Of a stretch of DNA of 64,000 bases, positions 16,508-25,782 are shown piece after piece. Under the pieces are notes generated by a model. That model had not been told where the DNA came from, did not search any database, and saw only the letters and a list, made by a program, of their open reading frames with translations. The translations under genes and the position numbers were made by a program. Position 1 is the stretch's first letter, and each line of letters begins with the position of its first letter. The DNA is taken from assembly GCF_030123325.1 (NCBI RefSeq), contig NZ_CP126106.1, positions 2,136,001-2,200,000 on the forward strand, given 5' to 3'. The DNA is from Peribacillus simplex. Lineage in GTDB: Bacteria; Bacillota; Bacilli; Bacillales; DSM-1321.

Positions 16508-17470
16508 CATGCCCATCAAGTGCTTACTTTTATCTTTCATGACAATGCCTTTCTTCTTTTCTCGTAGTGCTTGGTTTTTTAGGCGTGTTTGCGTTTGATC
16601 GTCGGTTAGTCGATGGATTATAACACGTGCTGGGAGCTTCTGATTTTTTCCAATGTATGCCTTTGATATTTCCAGCGTTTCACCAGGGGTTAGACTAGAC
16701 ATCATTTGTGTCATATCAACCTGGATGTATTCGGTTTGTTTTTTTACCGTTCCATTGTTGAAGAATTCTGGGTCGGAATTCTTGATATAAATACGTGTAT
16801 TTAGCTTCAACCGAGAGATAAAATAAGCCTCTTTATCATGAATGGCTTGTAAGTCTCCTAAATCAAAGTAACCAAGGTCACGTAAACATAAATCGCCTTT
16901 CTCAACAGTTTCAAGGCAGATGGTGCCGTATGTTTTATCATCGTTCTTTCCAGGTCCCAGTTGTACGTTTAAAAATTGGCCACTTAATAAATCGTATTCC
17001 AATTGGATTTTCACTCCTGCAGTATTACTACTGCCTCCAGAGCCTTGATAATTTGTGGCGAAGGAATCAGGTAGCTGAAATACAGTCGCATCTAAAATCC
17101 GAATACGTTTGAAAGCAGAAATCATGCCTGAAGAAAGTGATTGATTGAAACAGAGTTTTTGTGTTAGGAGTGAAGTAAAGACTTCTCGGAGGAATGCGAC
17201 AGCTGCTGGATTAAAGCGTTGATTCAGGCCTTCTGGGCTTATTAGTACCCCCGTCGAAGCCTCTAAACGACTACATAAGTGCGTGAGTGATGTACTAGCG
17301 ACTTCTTGGCAGAGCCAAACGCAAAGGGCGATAAGTCCATTTGCTTGATACTTACTAGATCGCTGTACAAATCCCACCTGTTTGGCAGTTTCTTGTAGGA
17401 CTATTGGGGATAGAAAACGTTGTAATTCTTGTGCAAAAAGTGTCAGTTCACTGAAGGTGATAGGATTCAT
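16505..17470 (-). pseudogene. C-terminally truncated IS4/IS231-type transposase
   Basis: The 321-residue frame begins normally (MNPITFSELTLFAQELQRF) and includes the first catalytic Asp region (RILDATVFQLPD, near residue 125) and the second (GDLCLRDLGYFDLG, near 196), but stops at KDKSKHLMGM. Family members of about 478 residues continue past this KDKSK region with the third catalytic residue (YREK-type Glu). The stop codon falls in the target duplication outside the left inverted repeat. The missing part was therefore lost by internal deletion and the product should be inactive. Confidence 0.75.
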
Positions 17471-17564
17471 AAAAAAACACCATCCTTTCTCGTAAACTAT
17501 TTACGATAAGCATAGCGTTTTTTTATTTTAGAAGGTATTGTTTTAACTTAGGTTGATGGGCATG
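16508..17564 (-). mobile_element. Deletion derivative of an IS231-like (IS4 family) element
   Basis: Both terminal inverted repeats are intact: CATGCCCATCAA at 16508-16519 and TTGATGGGCATG at 17553-17564. They are flanked by an 11-bp direct repeat. Length is 1057 bp against roughly 1.6-1.7 kb for complete IS231 elements. It may be moved in trans by a complete copy elsewhere. Confidence 0.85.
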
Positions 17565-17575
17565 GGGTAGCATCA
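17565..17575. repeat. Target-site duplication, right copy
   Basis: GGGTAGCATCA, identical to 16497-16507. Confidence 0.85.
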
Positions 17576-17702
17576 GGAAAATGCGTATTTACAACGATAA
17601 GCATTCTGATACAAGTCATATGGACATTATGAACTCTATTTTGTAGGTGATTGGATTGTGTCTAAAAAGGCTCTACACTATTGAGATTGTGAAAGAATGT
17701 AC

Positions 17703-17733
17703 TTAAACTAAAGGGGCAGGTTAGCTTAATAAG
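17703..17733. repeat. Partial dispersed palindromic repeat
   Basis: TTAAACTAAAGGGGCAGG followed by TTAGCTTAATAAG; right half only. Confidence 0.55.
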
Positions 17734-17796
17734 TATTGTTGGTGAAAGGGTTAATTTTCCTATATCCGTAGATACAACTATTCAATTAATATAATA

Positions 17797-17946
17797 ATGA
17801 GCTTTTACTTGTATTGGAGGGAAATCCCTTTAAATGATGAACTTCAAAATGCCAAAGGGGTACATATTAAGGTTTTTGTCTTTTATTCAATATTTATCGC
17901 ACTTATTTTCTTCTACGACACCATAGAAAAATACCACAGCCTCTAA
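17797..17946 (+). CDS. Possible small membrane protein or fragment, 49 residues
   Basis: The frame encodes MSFYLYWREIPLNDELQ followed by a hydrophobic helix (VFVFYSIFIALIFFYD). There is no ribosome binding site before the ATG, so it is probably the tail of a decayed membrane protein gene rather than an expressed gene. Confidence 0.25.
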   Translation: MSFYLYWREIPLNDELQNAKGVHIKVFVFYSIFIALIFFYDTIEKYHSL

Positions 17947-18020
17947 CGAAAGGAAAAAATTAAAATTGTCTACTATAATTAATATATTAGGTTTCGTGGG
18001 TATTTTTGGAGATTTGAGCA

Positions 18021-18050
18021 TAAAAAAACACTCATCTATAAAATGAGTGT
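18021..18050 (-). terminator. Terminator on the minus strand
   Basis: ACACTCAT/ATGAGTGT followed on the minus strand by seven T. It lies about 70 bases beyond the DUF2533 gene stop. Confidence 0.7.
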
Positions 18051-18066
18051 CAGGAGGTCGAGGGTT

Positions 18067-18092
18067 AACACCGATATTCGGTGCTTTTTCTT
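18067..18092 (+). terminator. Small terminator-like hairpin
   Basis: CACCG/CGGTG followed by CTTTTTCTT on the plus strand. No clear gene to terminate. Confidence 0.4.
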
Positions 18093-18122
18093 ACGACTAA
18101 GAGATCAGTAAATTATTTTACT

Positions 18123-18374
18123 TTAAAGACTCCACATTGAATGAACCATTTCTGGGGTAACTAATTTACGAGTAGGTATTAGCCTTTGGTTTGCAAGAAC
18201 ATTGATTTGCATAGTGATTTGATTAATATGGTCTGTTGTAAAATCCTTTTCAGCCTTACATAATTCTATAGCTCCTTGAATATAATCTTCACGTTGTTGG
18301 TCTAATAGGGAAAATTCAGTAAAAAGTTGATTTTGTTTTTGAGCATGTAACGTAAGGGCTTTATGTACACTCAT
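18123..18374 (-). CDS. YpbS-like (DUF2533) small protein
   Basis: The 83-residue soluble protein begins MSVHKALTLHAQKQNQLFTEF and carries the LDQQREDYIQGAIELC segment that I associate with YpbS/DUF2533 of bacilli. It is predicted to be helical. Function unknown. ATG at 18374 follows AGGAGTGAAGGACA. Monocistronic, with a terminator at 18021-18050. Confidence 0.65.
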   Translation of the reverse strand: MSVHKALTLHAQKQNQLFTEFSLLDQQREDYIQGAIELCKAEKDFTTDHINQITMQINVLANQRLIPTRKLVTPEMVHSMWSL

Positions 18375-18506
18375 TGTCCTTCACTCCTATAATTTTTTCT
18401 AATTGCTACTTCTATATTAACATCATCATTTTTTTAGCAATAGCAAAAACTATAAAAGATAAATCCAAAAGGTAGTTGTTTCACGCATCGGATGTGATTA
18501 TGAAAG

Positions 18507-18533
18507 AGGTCTGGAATACCAGGCCTTTTTTTG
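18507..18533 (+). terminator. Rho-independent terminator-like hairpin
   Basis: AGGTCTGG/CCAGGCCT (one G-T pair) followed by seven T. Confidence 0.55.
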
Positions 18534-18640
18534 TTGCGTTTGTTATACATAAGGATCGGGATATAAAAAGTCCCCAGGGTGTGGTTTTAAAAGAAAGTTG
18601 TACTGTTTATAAAAAAGTCGTACCGTTTTGAAAAAAGTTT

Positions 18641-18670
18641 AACCGAAATGAGATCATTTCGGTTTTTCTT
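18641..18670 (+). terminator. Rho-independent terminator-like hairpin
   Basis: AACCGAAATGA/TCATTTCGGTT followed by TTTCTT; symmetrical enough to act in both directions. Confidence 0.6.
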
Positions 18671-18700
18671 AATGAACTATAGGGGCAGCATTCCTGTAAT
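18671..18700. repeat. Partial dispersed repeat beside IS110 element C
   Basis: AATGAACTATAGGGGCAG followed by CATTCCTGTAAT. It resembles the right half of the repeat, and the IS110-type sequence begins shortly after. Confidence 0.4.
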
Positions 18701-18802
18701 AACTGAAAATGAGGTTTGAACGAAAAAAGACCTCTTGATAAGATGAATGTGTCCTGAGCTGGCCAGCTAAAAAGGACAAAAACATCTATCGGAGGCCTCA
18801 CA

Positions 18803-20098
18803 ATGAATTATAACCAAAATCATAAAATCACTCAAATTACTTCTGAAACCTTAATTGTCGGAGTTGACATCGCCAAGCACGATCATGTCGCGAGAGCACA
18901 GGATTTTAGAGGATTGGAACTGGGCAAAACGTGTTTCTTGAAAATACGAATGCAGGATTTCATTCGTTTCTAGATTGGATTAACGAACTTGTTAAAGAGT
19001 GTAAGTTAAATCAAGTGATTGTAGGCATGGAGCCAACCGGTCAATACTGGTTATATCTAGCTCATCTTCTAAAAGAGAATAATATTAAGTTCGTATCTGT
19101 CAATCCACTACATGTTAAACGAAGTAAAGAATTAGACGATAATTCACCTACAAAGAATGACGTGAAAGATGCAAAAGTCATCGCACAATTAGTCAAAGAC
19201 GGAAGATACGCCGAACCAACAATTCCACAAGGAATTTATGCAGAACTCCGAGTGGCCAAAAAACTTCGCGATCTTCTCAACGTTGACTTACAGGTCGTTC
19301 AGGGACAAGTTCATAACTGGCTTGATCGTTACTTTCCCGAATTTTTGACAGTGTTCAAAAGTTGGGAAGGCAAGGCAGCTATTCATTTTCTAAAGCTAGA
19401 AGCCTTGCCACATGAACTAGTAAATCATACGGATGAAGAGCTCTTACTTTCCTTAAGACAGATGGTAAAACGCAGTATAGGCTTAAAGAAGATACGAGCA
19501 CTCAAAGAAGCAGCCAATCGTTCGATTGGTATTCGTCAAGGGGCAGCTATGGCGAAATTAGAGTTGAGAGCTTTACTAGAGAAGTATGATTTTTATTCAA
19601 GAGAAATTCGAAGAATTAGATCATCAATTAGATCAGTTATTAGACCATATCCCAGGTGTCACACAGATGTTAGAGGTGTCAGGAATCGGTCGAGATACAG
19701 TAGCAGGGTTTTTCGTAGAGGTCGGCGACCTCAGAGACTATCAACATCCTCGCCAAATCGTAAAATTAGCAGGTTTAAGTTTAAAAGAAAACACATCCGG
19801 AAAGCACAAAGGTCAGACTAAGATTACCAAACGGGGACGAAAGAAATTGAGGGCTCTTTTATTCCGAGCAGCCATGATACTGGTGGCAAAGAACAAGGCT
19901 TTTAAAGCTCTCCATATATATTACACAACACGTGCTCAGAATCCATTAAAAAAAATGCAATCTCTGATAGCCTTGTGTAACAAGCTTATTCGAATTCTGT
20001 TTTCAATCGGTAAAAAACAATTTACTTTTCAAGAAGACAAGATGTTAATGGATATCCCTCATATGGCAACATTTATGGTACATCAAACAGTCGCATAG
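18803..20098 (+). pseudogene. IS110-family transposase with two frameshifts
   Basis: The gene starts MNYNQNHKITQITSETLIVG at 18803, with the first catalytic Asp in VGVDIAKHDHV. The frame shifts near 18930, and the middle part (18931 to ~19590) carries VGMEPTGQYW and PTKNDVKDAKV with the other acidic residues. A second shift near 19586-19600, in a run of T, leads to the C-terminal part with IPGVTQMLEVSGIGRDTVAGF and a full tail to 20098. All catalytic parts remain but in three frames, so it is inactive unless shifted. A good ribosome binding site (GGAGGCCTCAC) precedes the start. Confidence 0.85.
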
Positions 20099-20340
20099 TT
20101 CATCGAATTTAAGGTCACACGGTCATTTAATTAACACTCATTTAAAAGTGAAGCACGGATTAGTCGGCAAAGCAACTAACGTGAGGGCTTAGATCCTGTG
20201 GGGCAGCATGACCGACATCCACCTCATGGAAAGGTTGAACGAAGGAATGTAAGAGCATCGACTCTGTGAGACATGGGAGGGTTGACCTCCATGAGACATG
20301 TGGATATCCAAAAGTGCGATCATAACCTTGCTTAAACCAA
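20099..20340 (+). ncRNA. Candidate guide RNA region of IS110 element C
   Basis: This noncoding tail has several self-complementary blocks, for example CATGGGAGG with CCTCCATG (20273-20299), in the position where IS1111-type elements encode their guide RNA. The assignment rests on position and structure only. Confidence 0.25.
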
Positions 20341-20569
20341 TTTTTTCCTATAATTGGCTAGTTTAGCATACACTTTTTTCGATAAATCCCTATCCTTGAG
20401 GAGTATTGCCGAGCTTACATAGATAACGGTTAATGATATGACTATGAAATCCTAAGAATTCTAGAGCGATCGTGAGATTGTGTTTAGTTTATTGAGGGAG
20501 ATTAGTTGTATAAAACATGTGTTTATCTATAATTAGTAATATTTTAATAATTATAGAGGGGTTGAAAAC

Positions 20570-20728
20570 TTGATAGAATTTGAAGCACATTTGCCTGTAA
20601 AAAATTTAGATGTTTCATTGGAGTTTTATAAAAAGCTGGGTTTGGAACTTACATGGCGTGATGAAGACACTGCTTTTTTGGGGATTGAAAAAGGAAAAAG
20701 TTGGTTAAGTTTGTGGTTCTTTCATTAG
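20570..20728 (+). pseudogene. N-terminal remnant of a VOC (glyoxalase-like) protein
   Basis: A TTG start at 20570, after AGAGGGG, opens a 52-codon frame: IEFEAHLPVKNLDVSLEFYK followed by KLGLELTWRDEDTAFLGIEKG. This is the first beta-alpha-beta unit of the vicinal oxygen chelate fold (glyoxalase/bleomycin-resistance type). Full-length proteins are about 120 residues, so the gene is truncated and probably non-functional. Confidence 0.65.
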
Positions 20729-20894
20729 GAATTCAAATTAAAAATAAAATGTAAGCGGTAACAAACAGGGTGTTGACAAAGTTATAGAAAAATAGTAAAT
20801 TATAAAACATGTTGTACAAAGTTAAGTAATAGTAAAGAAGTTGTTTAGTTTACTTATTACATATCCAAGTATGGGTTGTTTTGCTTAACATAAT

Positions 20895-21040
20895 TAAATA
20901 ATAAGCTTAATCGATTAGAGCGGGGGAATCATTTTTGGCAAATGCTATTTGTCTTGGGGTGAATCTTTTTTATAAGGTAGGGAACTCTCAATCCCGAATC
21001 CGACAGTTAACCTCGTTTGCTTTATTGAGAGAAAGAACCA
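20895..21040 (+). promoter_or_regulatory. Cyclic di-AMP riboswitch (ydaO/yuaA class) upstream of an AlsT-type symporter
   Basis: The motif order matches the first riboswitch: TTAATCGATTAGAGCGGGGG and AATCA, GGGGTGAATC (20956-20965), GGTAGGGAACTCTC, then CCCGAATCCGACAGTTAACC and CTCGTTTGC. The first motif differs slightly from consensus (AGAGCGGGGGAA for AGGTACGGGGGAA). The next gene in sense orientation is the sodium/amino-acid symporter at 21340. Confidence 0.88.
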
Positions 21041-21053
21041 TAATAGTTTACAT

Positions 21054-21088
21054 AGACTGTTCTTTCTTATAAAGAATAGTCTTTTTTT
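21054..21088 (+). terminator. Riboswitch expression-platform terminator
   Basis: AGACTGTTCTTT/AAAGAATAGTCT followed by TTTTTT. It lies just after the aptamer and should stop transcription in the ligand-bound state. Confidence 0.8.
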
Positions 21089-21339
21089 ATTTTCAGAAAT
21101 TTTAAATAGTACCGCTCACATTTTTACTGGGGTGATTTTAGGAGTTTTGGTGCAAAAATAAAAGGATAAAAAGAGGAGCTATATGTTTTTGAGATAATGT
21201 TATTAAGCTATTAACCCAAATAATTGAGGACTAAATAATACCTACTTTAGGCAGAATTCATCGGATGAAGTTGATCTTTTTTTACAGTGTATAAACTGTG
21301 TGTTTTTTAAGCTAGTAAATTTTAATAAGAGGTGATAGA
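21089..21339. other. Long leader between riboswitch terminator and symporter gene
   Basis: About 250 bases without a supported gene. A ribosome binding site (AAAGAGGAGC) precedes a four-codon frame ATG TTT TTG AGA TAA at 21183, which could be a decayed start. The region suggests that an original gene was lost or that the leader is unusually long. Confidence 0.3.
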
Positions 21340-22773
21340 ATGCAACAATTATTACATGATGTTGTTGGCGTAACAAATGAATTCCTTTGGTCAAAATTAT
21401 TAGTTATTATGCTTGTTTCTTGTGGGATGTATTTCACATTTAAATTGAAATTTGTACAGGTTCGAATGCTAAAGGAAATGGTCCGTGTTTTAATGGAAGG
21501 AAGAAAGGGTTCTAAAGACAGCGTTTCCCCCTTTCAAGCTTTCTGTATTGGTATGGCCGCTCGCGTTGGAACAGGTAATATCACAGGAATTGCGATTGCG
21601 ATTGCATTAGGCGGTCCTGGAGCAATATTCTGGATGTGGATTATTGCTATTATTAGCTCAGCAACCAGCTTTATTGAAAGTACGTTAGCGCAAGTATATA
21701 AAGTAAAAGATAAGACTGGTTTCCGAGGCGGTCCATCCTATTATATGGAAAAAGGATTAAACAAACGTTGGATGGGAGTATTATTCTCCATTTTAATTAC
21801 GCTTTCTTTCGGTCTTGTATTCAATTCTGTACAATCAAATACCGTTACAATTGCTTTTGAGAACTCATTTGGTACAGATCGTTTAACTGTAGGGATTCTC
21901 ATGACACTTGCTTTCGCTGCGATTATCTTTGGCGGTGTAAAGCGTATTGCAAAAATTGCTGAATACAAGGTTATGATTCTAGGTGTGTTATACCTTGGAA
22001 TGGCATTATTTGTCGTAGCGATGAATATAACCAAAATGCCGGAAATTCTTTCTCTTATTATTAATAACGCGTTTGGCTTTGAACAAATAGCAGGCGGTTC
22101 AATAGGCGCTGCGTTCATGAATGGAGTAAAACGTGGTTTATTCTCGAATGAAGCTGGTATGGGGAGTGCGCCAAACGTTGCCGCAACGGCAAAAACAAGT
22201 CATCCGGTGAAACAAGGACTTATTCAAGCATTTGGCGTATTAACGGATACACTGATCATCTGTACAAGCACAGCATTTATCATTTTACTTTCGGATGCTT
22301 ATAAACAACCAGGGCTAACTGGCATTGCACTTACACAAACTTCATTAAGTGAACACATCGGTTCCTGGGCATCAGGTTGTCTTGCTATCTTTGTTTTCCT
22401 ATTTGCATTCGGTTCGTTAATCGGTAATTATTATTATGGGGAAACTAATATTCGATTTTTACACTCAAGTAAAGTATGGTTGATTCTATATCGAATAGGC
22501 GCGTTCGCCATGATTGTATTCGGTTCGATTGCAAAGGTAGAGCTTGTATGGGATTTAGCAGATTTATTTATGGGCTTGATGGTTATCGTAAACTTAATTG
22601 CTGTTTTCTTATTATCAAAAGTAGCTTTTGCGGCATTAAGTGATTATATGAAACAGAAAAAAGCTGGTCAAGATCCTGTTTTTTATAAAGACAGCATTAA
22701 AGGTCTTGAAAATCTTGAATGTTGGGAGCACTCTCAAGATGCTTCCACTTTAAAAAAGAAAAACGCCATGTAA
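21340..22773 (+). CDS. AlsT/AgcS-family sodium-dependent alanine/glycine (or glutamine) symporter
   Basis: The 477-residue membrane protein belongs to the alanine or glycine:cation symporter (AGCS) family, with about ten to eleven helices. The family signature is visible as MAARVGTGNITGIAIAIALGGPGAIFWMW (starting near residue 66; the core is GTGNITG). It imports small amino acids with Na+. A c-di-AMP riboswitch lies upstream, so expression is probably tied to osmotic or potassium state; links between c-di-AMP and AlsT-type glutamine transport are known in B. subtilis. ATG at 21340 follows AAGAGGTGATAGA. Ends at a strong terminator. Confidence 0.93.
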   Translation: MQQLLHDVVGVTNEFLWSKLLVIMLVSCGMYFTFKLKFVQVRMLKEMVRVLMEGRKGSKDSVSPFQAFCIGMAARVGTGNITGIAIAIALGGPGAIFWMWIIAIISSATSFIESTLAQVYKVKDKTGFRGGPSYYMEKGLNKRWMGVLFSILITLSFGLVFNSVQSNTVTIAFENSFGTDRLTVGILMTLAFAAIIFGGVKRIAKIAEYKVMILGVLYLGMALFVVAMNITKMPEILSLIINNAFGFEQIAGGSIGAAFMNGVKRGLFSNEAGMGSAPNVAATAKTSHPVKQGLIQAFGVLTDTLIICTSTAFIILLSDAYKQPGLTGIALTQTSLSEHIGSWASGCLAIFVFLFAFGSLIGNYYYGETNIRFLHSSKVWLILYRIGAFAMIVFGSIAKVELVWDLADLFMGLMVIVNLIAVFLLSKVAFAALSDYMKQKKAGQDPVFYKDSIKGLENLECWEHSQDASTLKKKNAM

Positions 22774-22776
22774 TAA

Positions 22777-22818
22777 AAAAAGATGTTCAGACATATTATG
22801 GTCTGAACATCTTTTTGT
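22777..22818 (+). terminator. Terminator of the symporter gene
   Basis: AAAGATGTTCAGAC/GTCTGAACATCTTT followed by TTG and TTT. Confidence 0.9.
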
Positions 22819-22944
22819 TTGGTAAAAAATATTTTTAAACCAGAACCGAAAACCGATCTTTATTAGACTTTTATTCAGCCTCTAAGGATTATCCATTATT
22901 TTTCTAATCTCACATATTCATTTAACAGTCATTCGCATAAAATT

Positions 22945-22980
22945 ACGTTCGTAAAAGTAAACTTTTACGAACGTTTTTTA
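22945..22980. terminator. Bidirectional terminator-like hairpin
   Basis: ACGTTCGTAAAAG/CTTTTACGAACGT followed by six T. A strong perfect stem, but no gene directly upstream. Confidence 0.6.
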
Positions 22981-23136
22981 AAGAATAAGACGAAAAAATA
23001 AGAAAGGAGTAAAAAAATAGATGTTTGAATGATCACACACTAAAATAACAAATTTAAAATAAAATTAGTATAAACAATAATGACTAATGTTATAATAGTA
23101 ATAACAATTATAACTTTTTTGAAGGAGGAACGATTA

Positions 23137-23382
23137 ATGGCTATTAGGAAATTAACCAAAGTTGGCAATAGCTTGGGTATTACGTTTCCAGTTGAAATGT
23201 TGAAAACTGCAAATTTAGCTTTCGGAGACGAATTAGAGGTTGAGTTTAAGGGTGAAGAAATCATTTTAAGGAAAAATAAAAACGTAAAATTACCTAAAGG
23301 TGTAGACGCAGAATTTATGGAAATGTTAGCAGACGTTATTAAAGAGCATGACGAAGCATTCAAGGGTTTGGTGGATAGATAA
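23137..23382 (+). CDS. AbrB/MazE-type antitoxin
   Basis: The 81-residue protein has the swapped-hairpin DNA-binding fold: IRKLTKVGNSLGITFPVEML at residues 3-22, then the acidic C-terminal tail KEHDEAFKGLVDR, which would contact the toxin. It sits one base before a Doc-type toxin and so acts as its antidote and repressor. The start at 23137 follows GAAGGAGGAACGATTA. Pairing of an AbrB-type antitoxin with Doc rather than Phd is found in other Firmicutes. Confidence 0.88.
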   Translation: MAIRKLTKVGNSLGITFPVEMLKTANLAFGDELEVEFKGEEIILRKNKNVKLPKGVDAEFMEMLADVIKEHDEAFKGLVDR

Positions 23383-23383
23383 T

Positions 23384-23785
23384 ATGACGTTTGATATTAT
23401 CTATCTTTCCACTAATCAAATCATTGCCATCAATGCCATCCAAATAAAAGTTTATTCTCCTACTGAACAAATCGGAGTGAAAGATCCCGGTCTCCTTGAT
23501 TCTGCAGTTAACAGACCCAGACAAACTGTTTTCGAGAATGATGCTTACCCATCTATTCATGAAAAGGCTGCAGCCTTATTCGAATCCATTTCAAAAAATC
23601 ATGCGTTCCACAACGCTAACAAGAGGACAGCACTCGCTTCCCTTATTATGTTTCTGAAGATCAATCATTATCAATGGATAATGGGAATAGAGGAAGAACA
23701 GGATTTTGTTGTAGATGTCGTCAATCACAAATATGATTTTAAAACTATCGCAAGAATCATTCAAGAGAACATAAAGGCTTTATAA
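23384..23785 (+). CDS. doc: Death-on-curing (Doc/Fic-fold) toxin
   Basis: The 133-residue product contains the Fic/Doc catalytic motif HAFHNANKRTA (about residues 67-77; consensus HxFx(D/N)xNKR). Doc enzymes phosphorylate elongation factor Tu and stop translation. The motif appears complete, so it should be active. ATG at 23384 lies one base after the antitoxin stop, so the two are translationally coupled. The start inside the antitoxin gene is less likely than this ATG. Confidence 0.87.
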   Translation: MTFDIIYLSTNQIIAINAIQIKVYSPTEQIGVKDPGLLDSAVNRPRQTVFENDAYPSIHEKAAALFESISKNHAFHNANKRTALASLIMFLKINHYQWIMGIEEEQDFVVDVVNHKYDFKTIARIIQENIKAL

Positions 23786-23922
23786 AAGGAAAGAGATTCA
23801 TGGAGTATTCAAGCCAATTTGGTCTTTACCGAAAGTTGGTTTAAAACATGTAAAAATATAAAGATGAGATATGCAGCAAATTATGCTGGGCTTTGGTATA
23901 CAATAAGTGATTATTCTAAACA

Positions 23923-23966
23923 TGGGGGATCAAGTCATTAGAATGACTTGGTCCCTCTTTTATTTT
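23923..23966 (+). terminator. Rho-independent terminator
   Basis: GGGATCAAGTCATT/AATGACTTGGTCCC followed by TCTTTTATTTT. It ends the region downstream of the toxin gene. Confidence 0.85.
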
Positions 23967-24278
23967 CTATTTCTTTATAAAAAGAAGTAGCTAAGTAATA
24001 CCGTAAATTAGATGTAAGAATTTTAAACATCATCTCATTTGGTCATAAAAGCTGTATAAGACTTTATTCAATTTACCTAATAATTTTTTACTAATTGATT
24101 TGGAAGTCTGTATAGACGTTTTAATAAACTACTTGCAAGGTATGGGAGTATCTTTTATTAAATCTCGACCTTTTTGATATCTTCAATCTTAAACCTTTTT
24201 CGAAACGGTCCTTTAAAGGGCGTGTCATTGGAGTCCAAAATCAGCAAAAACTTCTCTAATTATGACGAGTTTCTTCTA
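23967..24278. other. Intergenic stretch beside the integrase; possible attachment-site region
   Basis: No gene is visible. It lies directly downstream of the minus-strand integrase, where island boundaries are common, but no tRNA end or duplicated att sequence could be recognised. Confidence 0.25.
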
Positions 24279-25439
24279 TTATATATACTCCCCAAACACA
24301 TCTGATTTCCACAAATGAATCGCATGTCGTTCTTTTTCAAAAACCTTCTCCAAATAAATCTCTGTAGTGGAGAGCTGCTCATGGCCCAGACTCTTCATAA
24401 TCTGATAGACATCCACTCCATTTAAGTGAGAAATGATGGCAAAAGCATGCCTGAAAGTATGAGGACCAATGGAAGAGGAACGAAACTTCAAAAAAGGCAA
24501 TCCACTCTCCTTAATGGCTTTTGTTAGGTATTGAGACAAATATGAGGGAGAGTAGGCACGGCCGGTATTGGTCGTAAAGAGCGGGTCTTCTCCTTCTGCT
24601 GCATCAATATCGTCGAGCCCTCTAGCTGAACGGAACATGCGAATGCTATTCATTCCTTTTTCTTTCAGTGGGATTTGCCTTCTTTTATTCCCTTTACCTA
24701 GTACCTCTAAAAAATACGTGCTGGTAATGGAATCGTATTGAAGATCCTTGACTCGGAGTCTTGTAAACTCTTCATTACGCATGCCTGTCATCGTTAGGAT
24801 ATGAATGATCGAAAAAACGATGGGGTGGTGGATTTCCCTGAAGTAATCAAGTAGCTGAATGACTTCCTTCGGTCCCAAATCACGGTTTGGTCGATCATCT
24901 TTACGAATATTGATCTTAAAGAAACCTTCATGAATGGGCTCCGTGATATAACCTGATTCGAATAGGAATGTCAAAAAACTCTTAATGATGGTTGTCTTTC
25001 TGGATAAGGTAGCAACGGAATAAGCTCCCTTTGTTAAGACATAGGGACTTCTTTCTGACAACCATTCCTGATACCTTCGAATGTGCCGGGTAGATAAAGA
25101 TTTAAAGAGGGAACCCTCCACAACTTTTTCCAAGTCTACATGGATTTCCGCTGAATAGGTGAGTAATTGTTCAATAAATTGAAGAAGTTCTCGCTCATAG
25201 GCTTGGACGGTGCGGGTGGACTTTTCATGTTGCTGTTTTAAATGCTCTCGTCGTTGAAGAAACCACTGTAGCATGTCTACATCATTAAAATCTGAAAAAG
25301 GATCTTGCCCATCTTTTTCTGCTGTATCTAATCGTTCTTGTAACATGTGAATAGAAATTTCTGACAAACTTTTTTTCCATGCACTACTCTGAAGCTCTTT
25401 CCTTTTTTCAATCAGTTCATGCATACCTGTATCCCTCAC
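24279..25439 (-). CDS. Tyrosine recombinase/integrase
   Basis: The 386-residue protein has an N-terminal SAM-like core-binding domain (residues ~60-175) and a catalytic domain with the full set: Arg in MTGMRNEEFTRLR (about 225), HxxR as HTFRHAF (about 330), His in SLGHEQLS and nucleophile Tyr in TTEIYLEKVF (about 365). It would catalyse site-specific recombination, probably of the surrounding island. It is divergently placed from the excisionase-like gene across a 330-base AT-rich gap. ATG at 25439. Confidence 0.9.
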   Translation of the reverse strand: MRDTGMHELIEKRKELQSSAWKKSLSEISIHMLQERLDTAEKDGQDPFSDFNDVDMLQWFLQRREHLKQQHEKSTRTVQAYERELLQFIEQLLTYSAEIHVDLEKVVEGSLFKSLSTRHIRRYQEWLSERSPYVLTKGAYSVATLSRKTTIIKSFLTFLFESGYITEPIHEGFFKINIRKDDRPNRDLGPKEVIQLLDYFREIHHPIVFSIIHILTMTGMRNEEFTRLRVKDLQYDSITSTYFLEVLGKGNKRRQIPLKEKGMNSIRMFRSARGLDDIDAAEGEDPLFTTNTGRAYSPSYLSQYLTKAIKESGLPFLKFRSSSIGPHTFRHAFAIISHLNGVDVYQIMKSLGHEQLSTTEIYLEKVFEKERHAIHLWKSDVFGEYI

Positions 25440-25767
25440 TTTTATATTACAACTATTAATAAGATAACGTATATATGTAGTACAACCCTTTTAATAAATA
25501 CTACTTACATTATAACAAACTCTAAAAGTTAAATAATTAAGGATGACCTAAATAAATCCTCCATTTATTTAGGTGTACGATAATTATTATATAATTAGAT
25601 TCACAAATTATAATAATATTGTTGGATTCAAATATTAAATTTATAATGGTTATATAAGATGAATTTATAAATACACTTATATAAATCAATTTTATATATT
25701 ATGATAGATATATGAAATAATTAGTAATTATTGAGATGGACAGGCATATAACAATAAAAGATAAAAG
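25440..25767. other. AT-rich divergent control region
   Basis: About 330 bases of very AT-rich DNA between the divergent integrase and HTH genes. It probably carries both promoters and perhaps recombination sites. No iterons or att cores could be picked out by eye. Confidence 0.35.
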
Positions 25768-25782
25768 GTGAATAGACGAATT

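Larger units (their letters stand above)
18706..20340 (+). mobile_element. Degenerate IS110-family (possibly IS1111-like) element C
   Basis: The element has a short upstream end (about 95 bases), a broken transposase gene and a long structured noncoding tail (20099 to about 20330). In IS1111-type members the guide RNA lies downstream of the transposase, which would suit this tail. Both ends are estimates. Confidence 0.55.
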
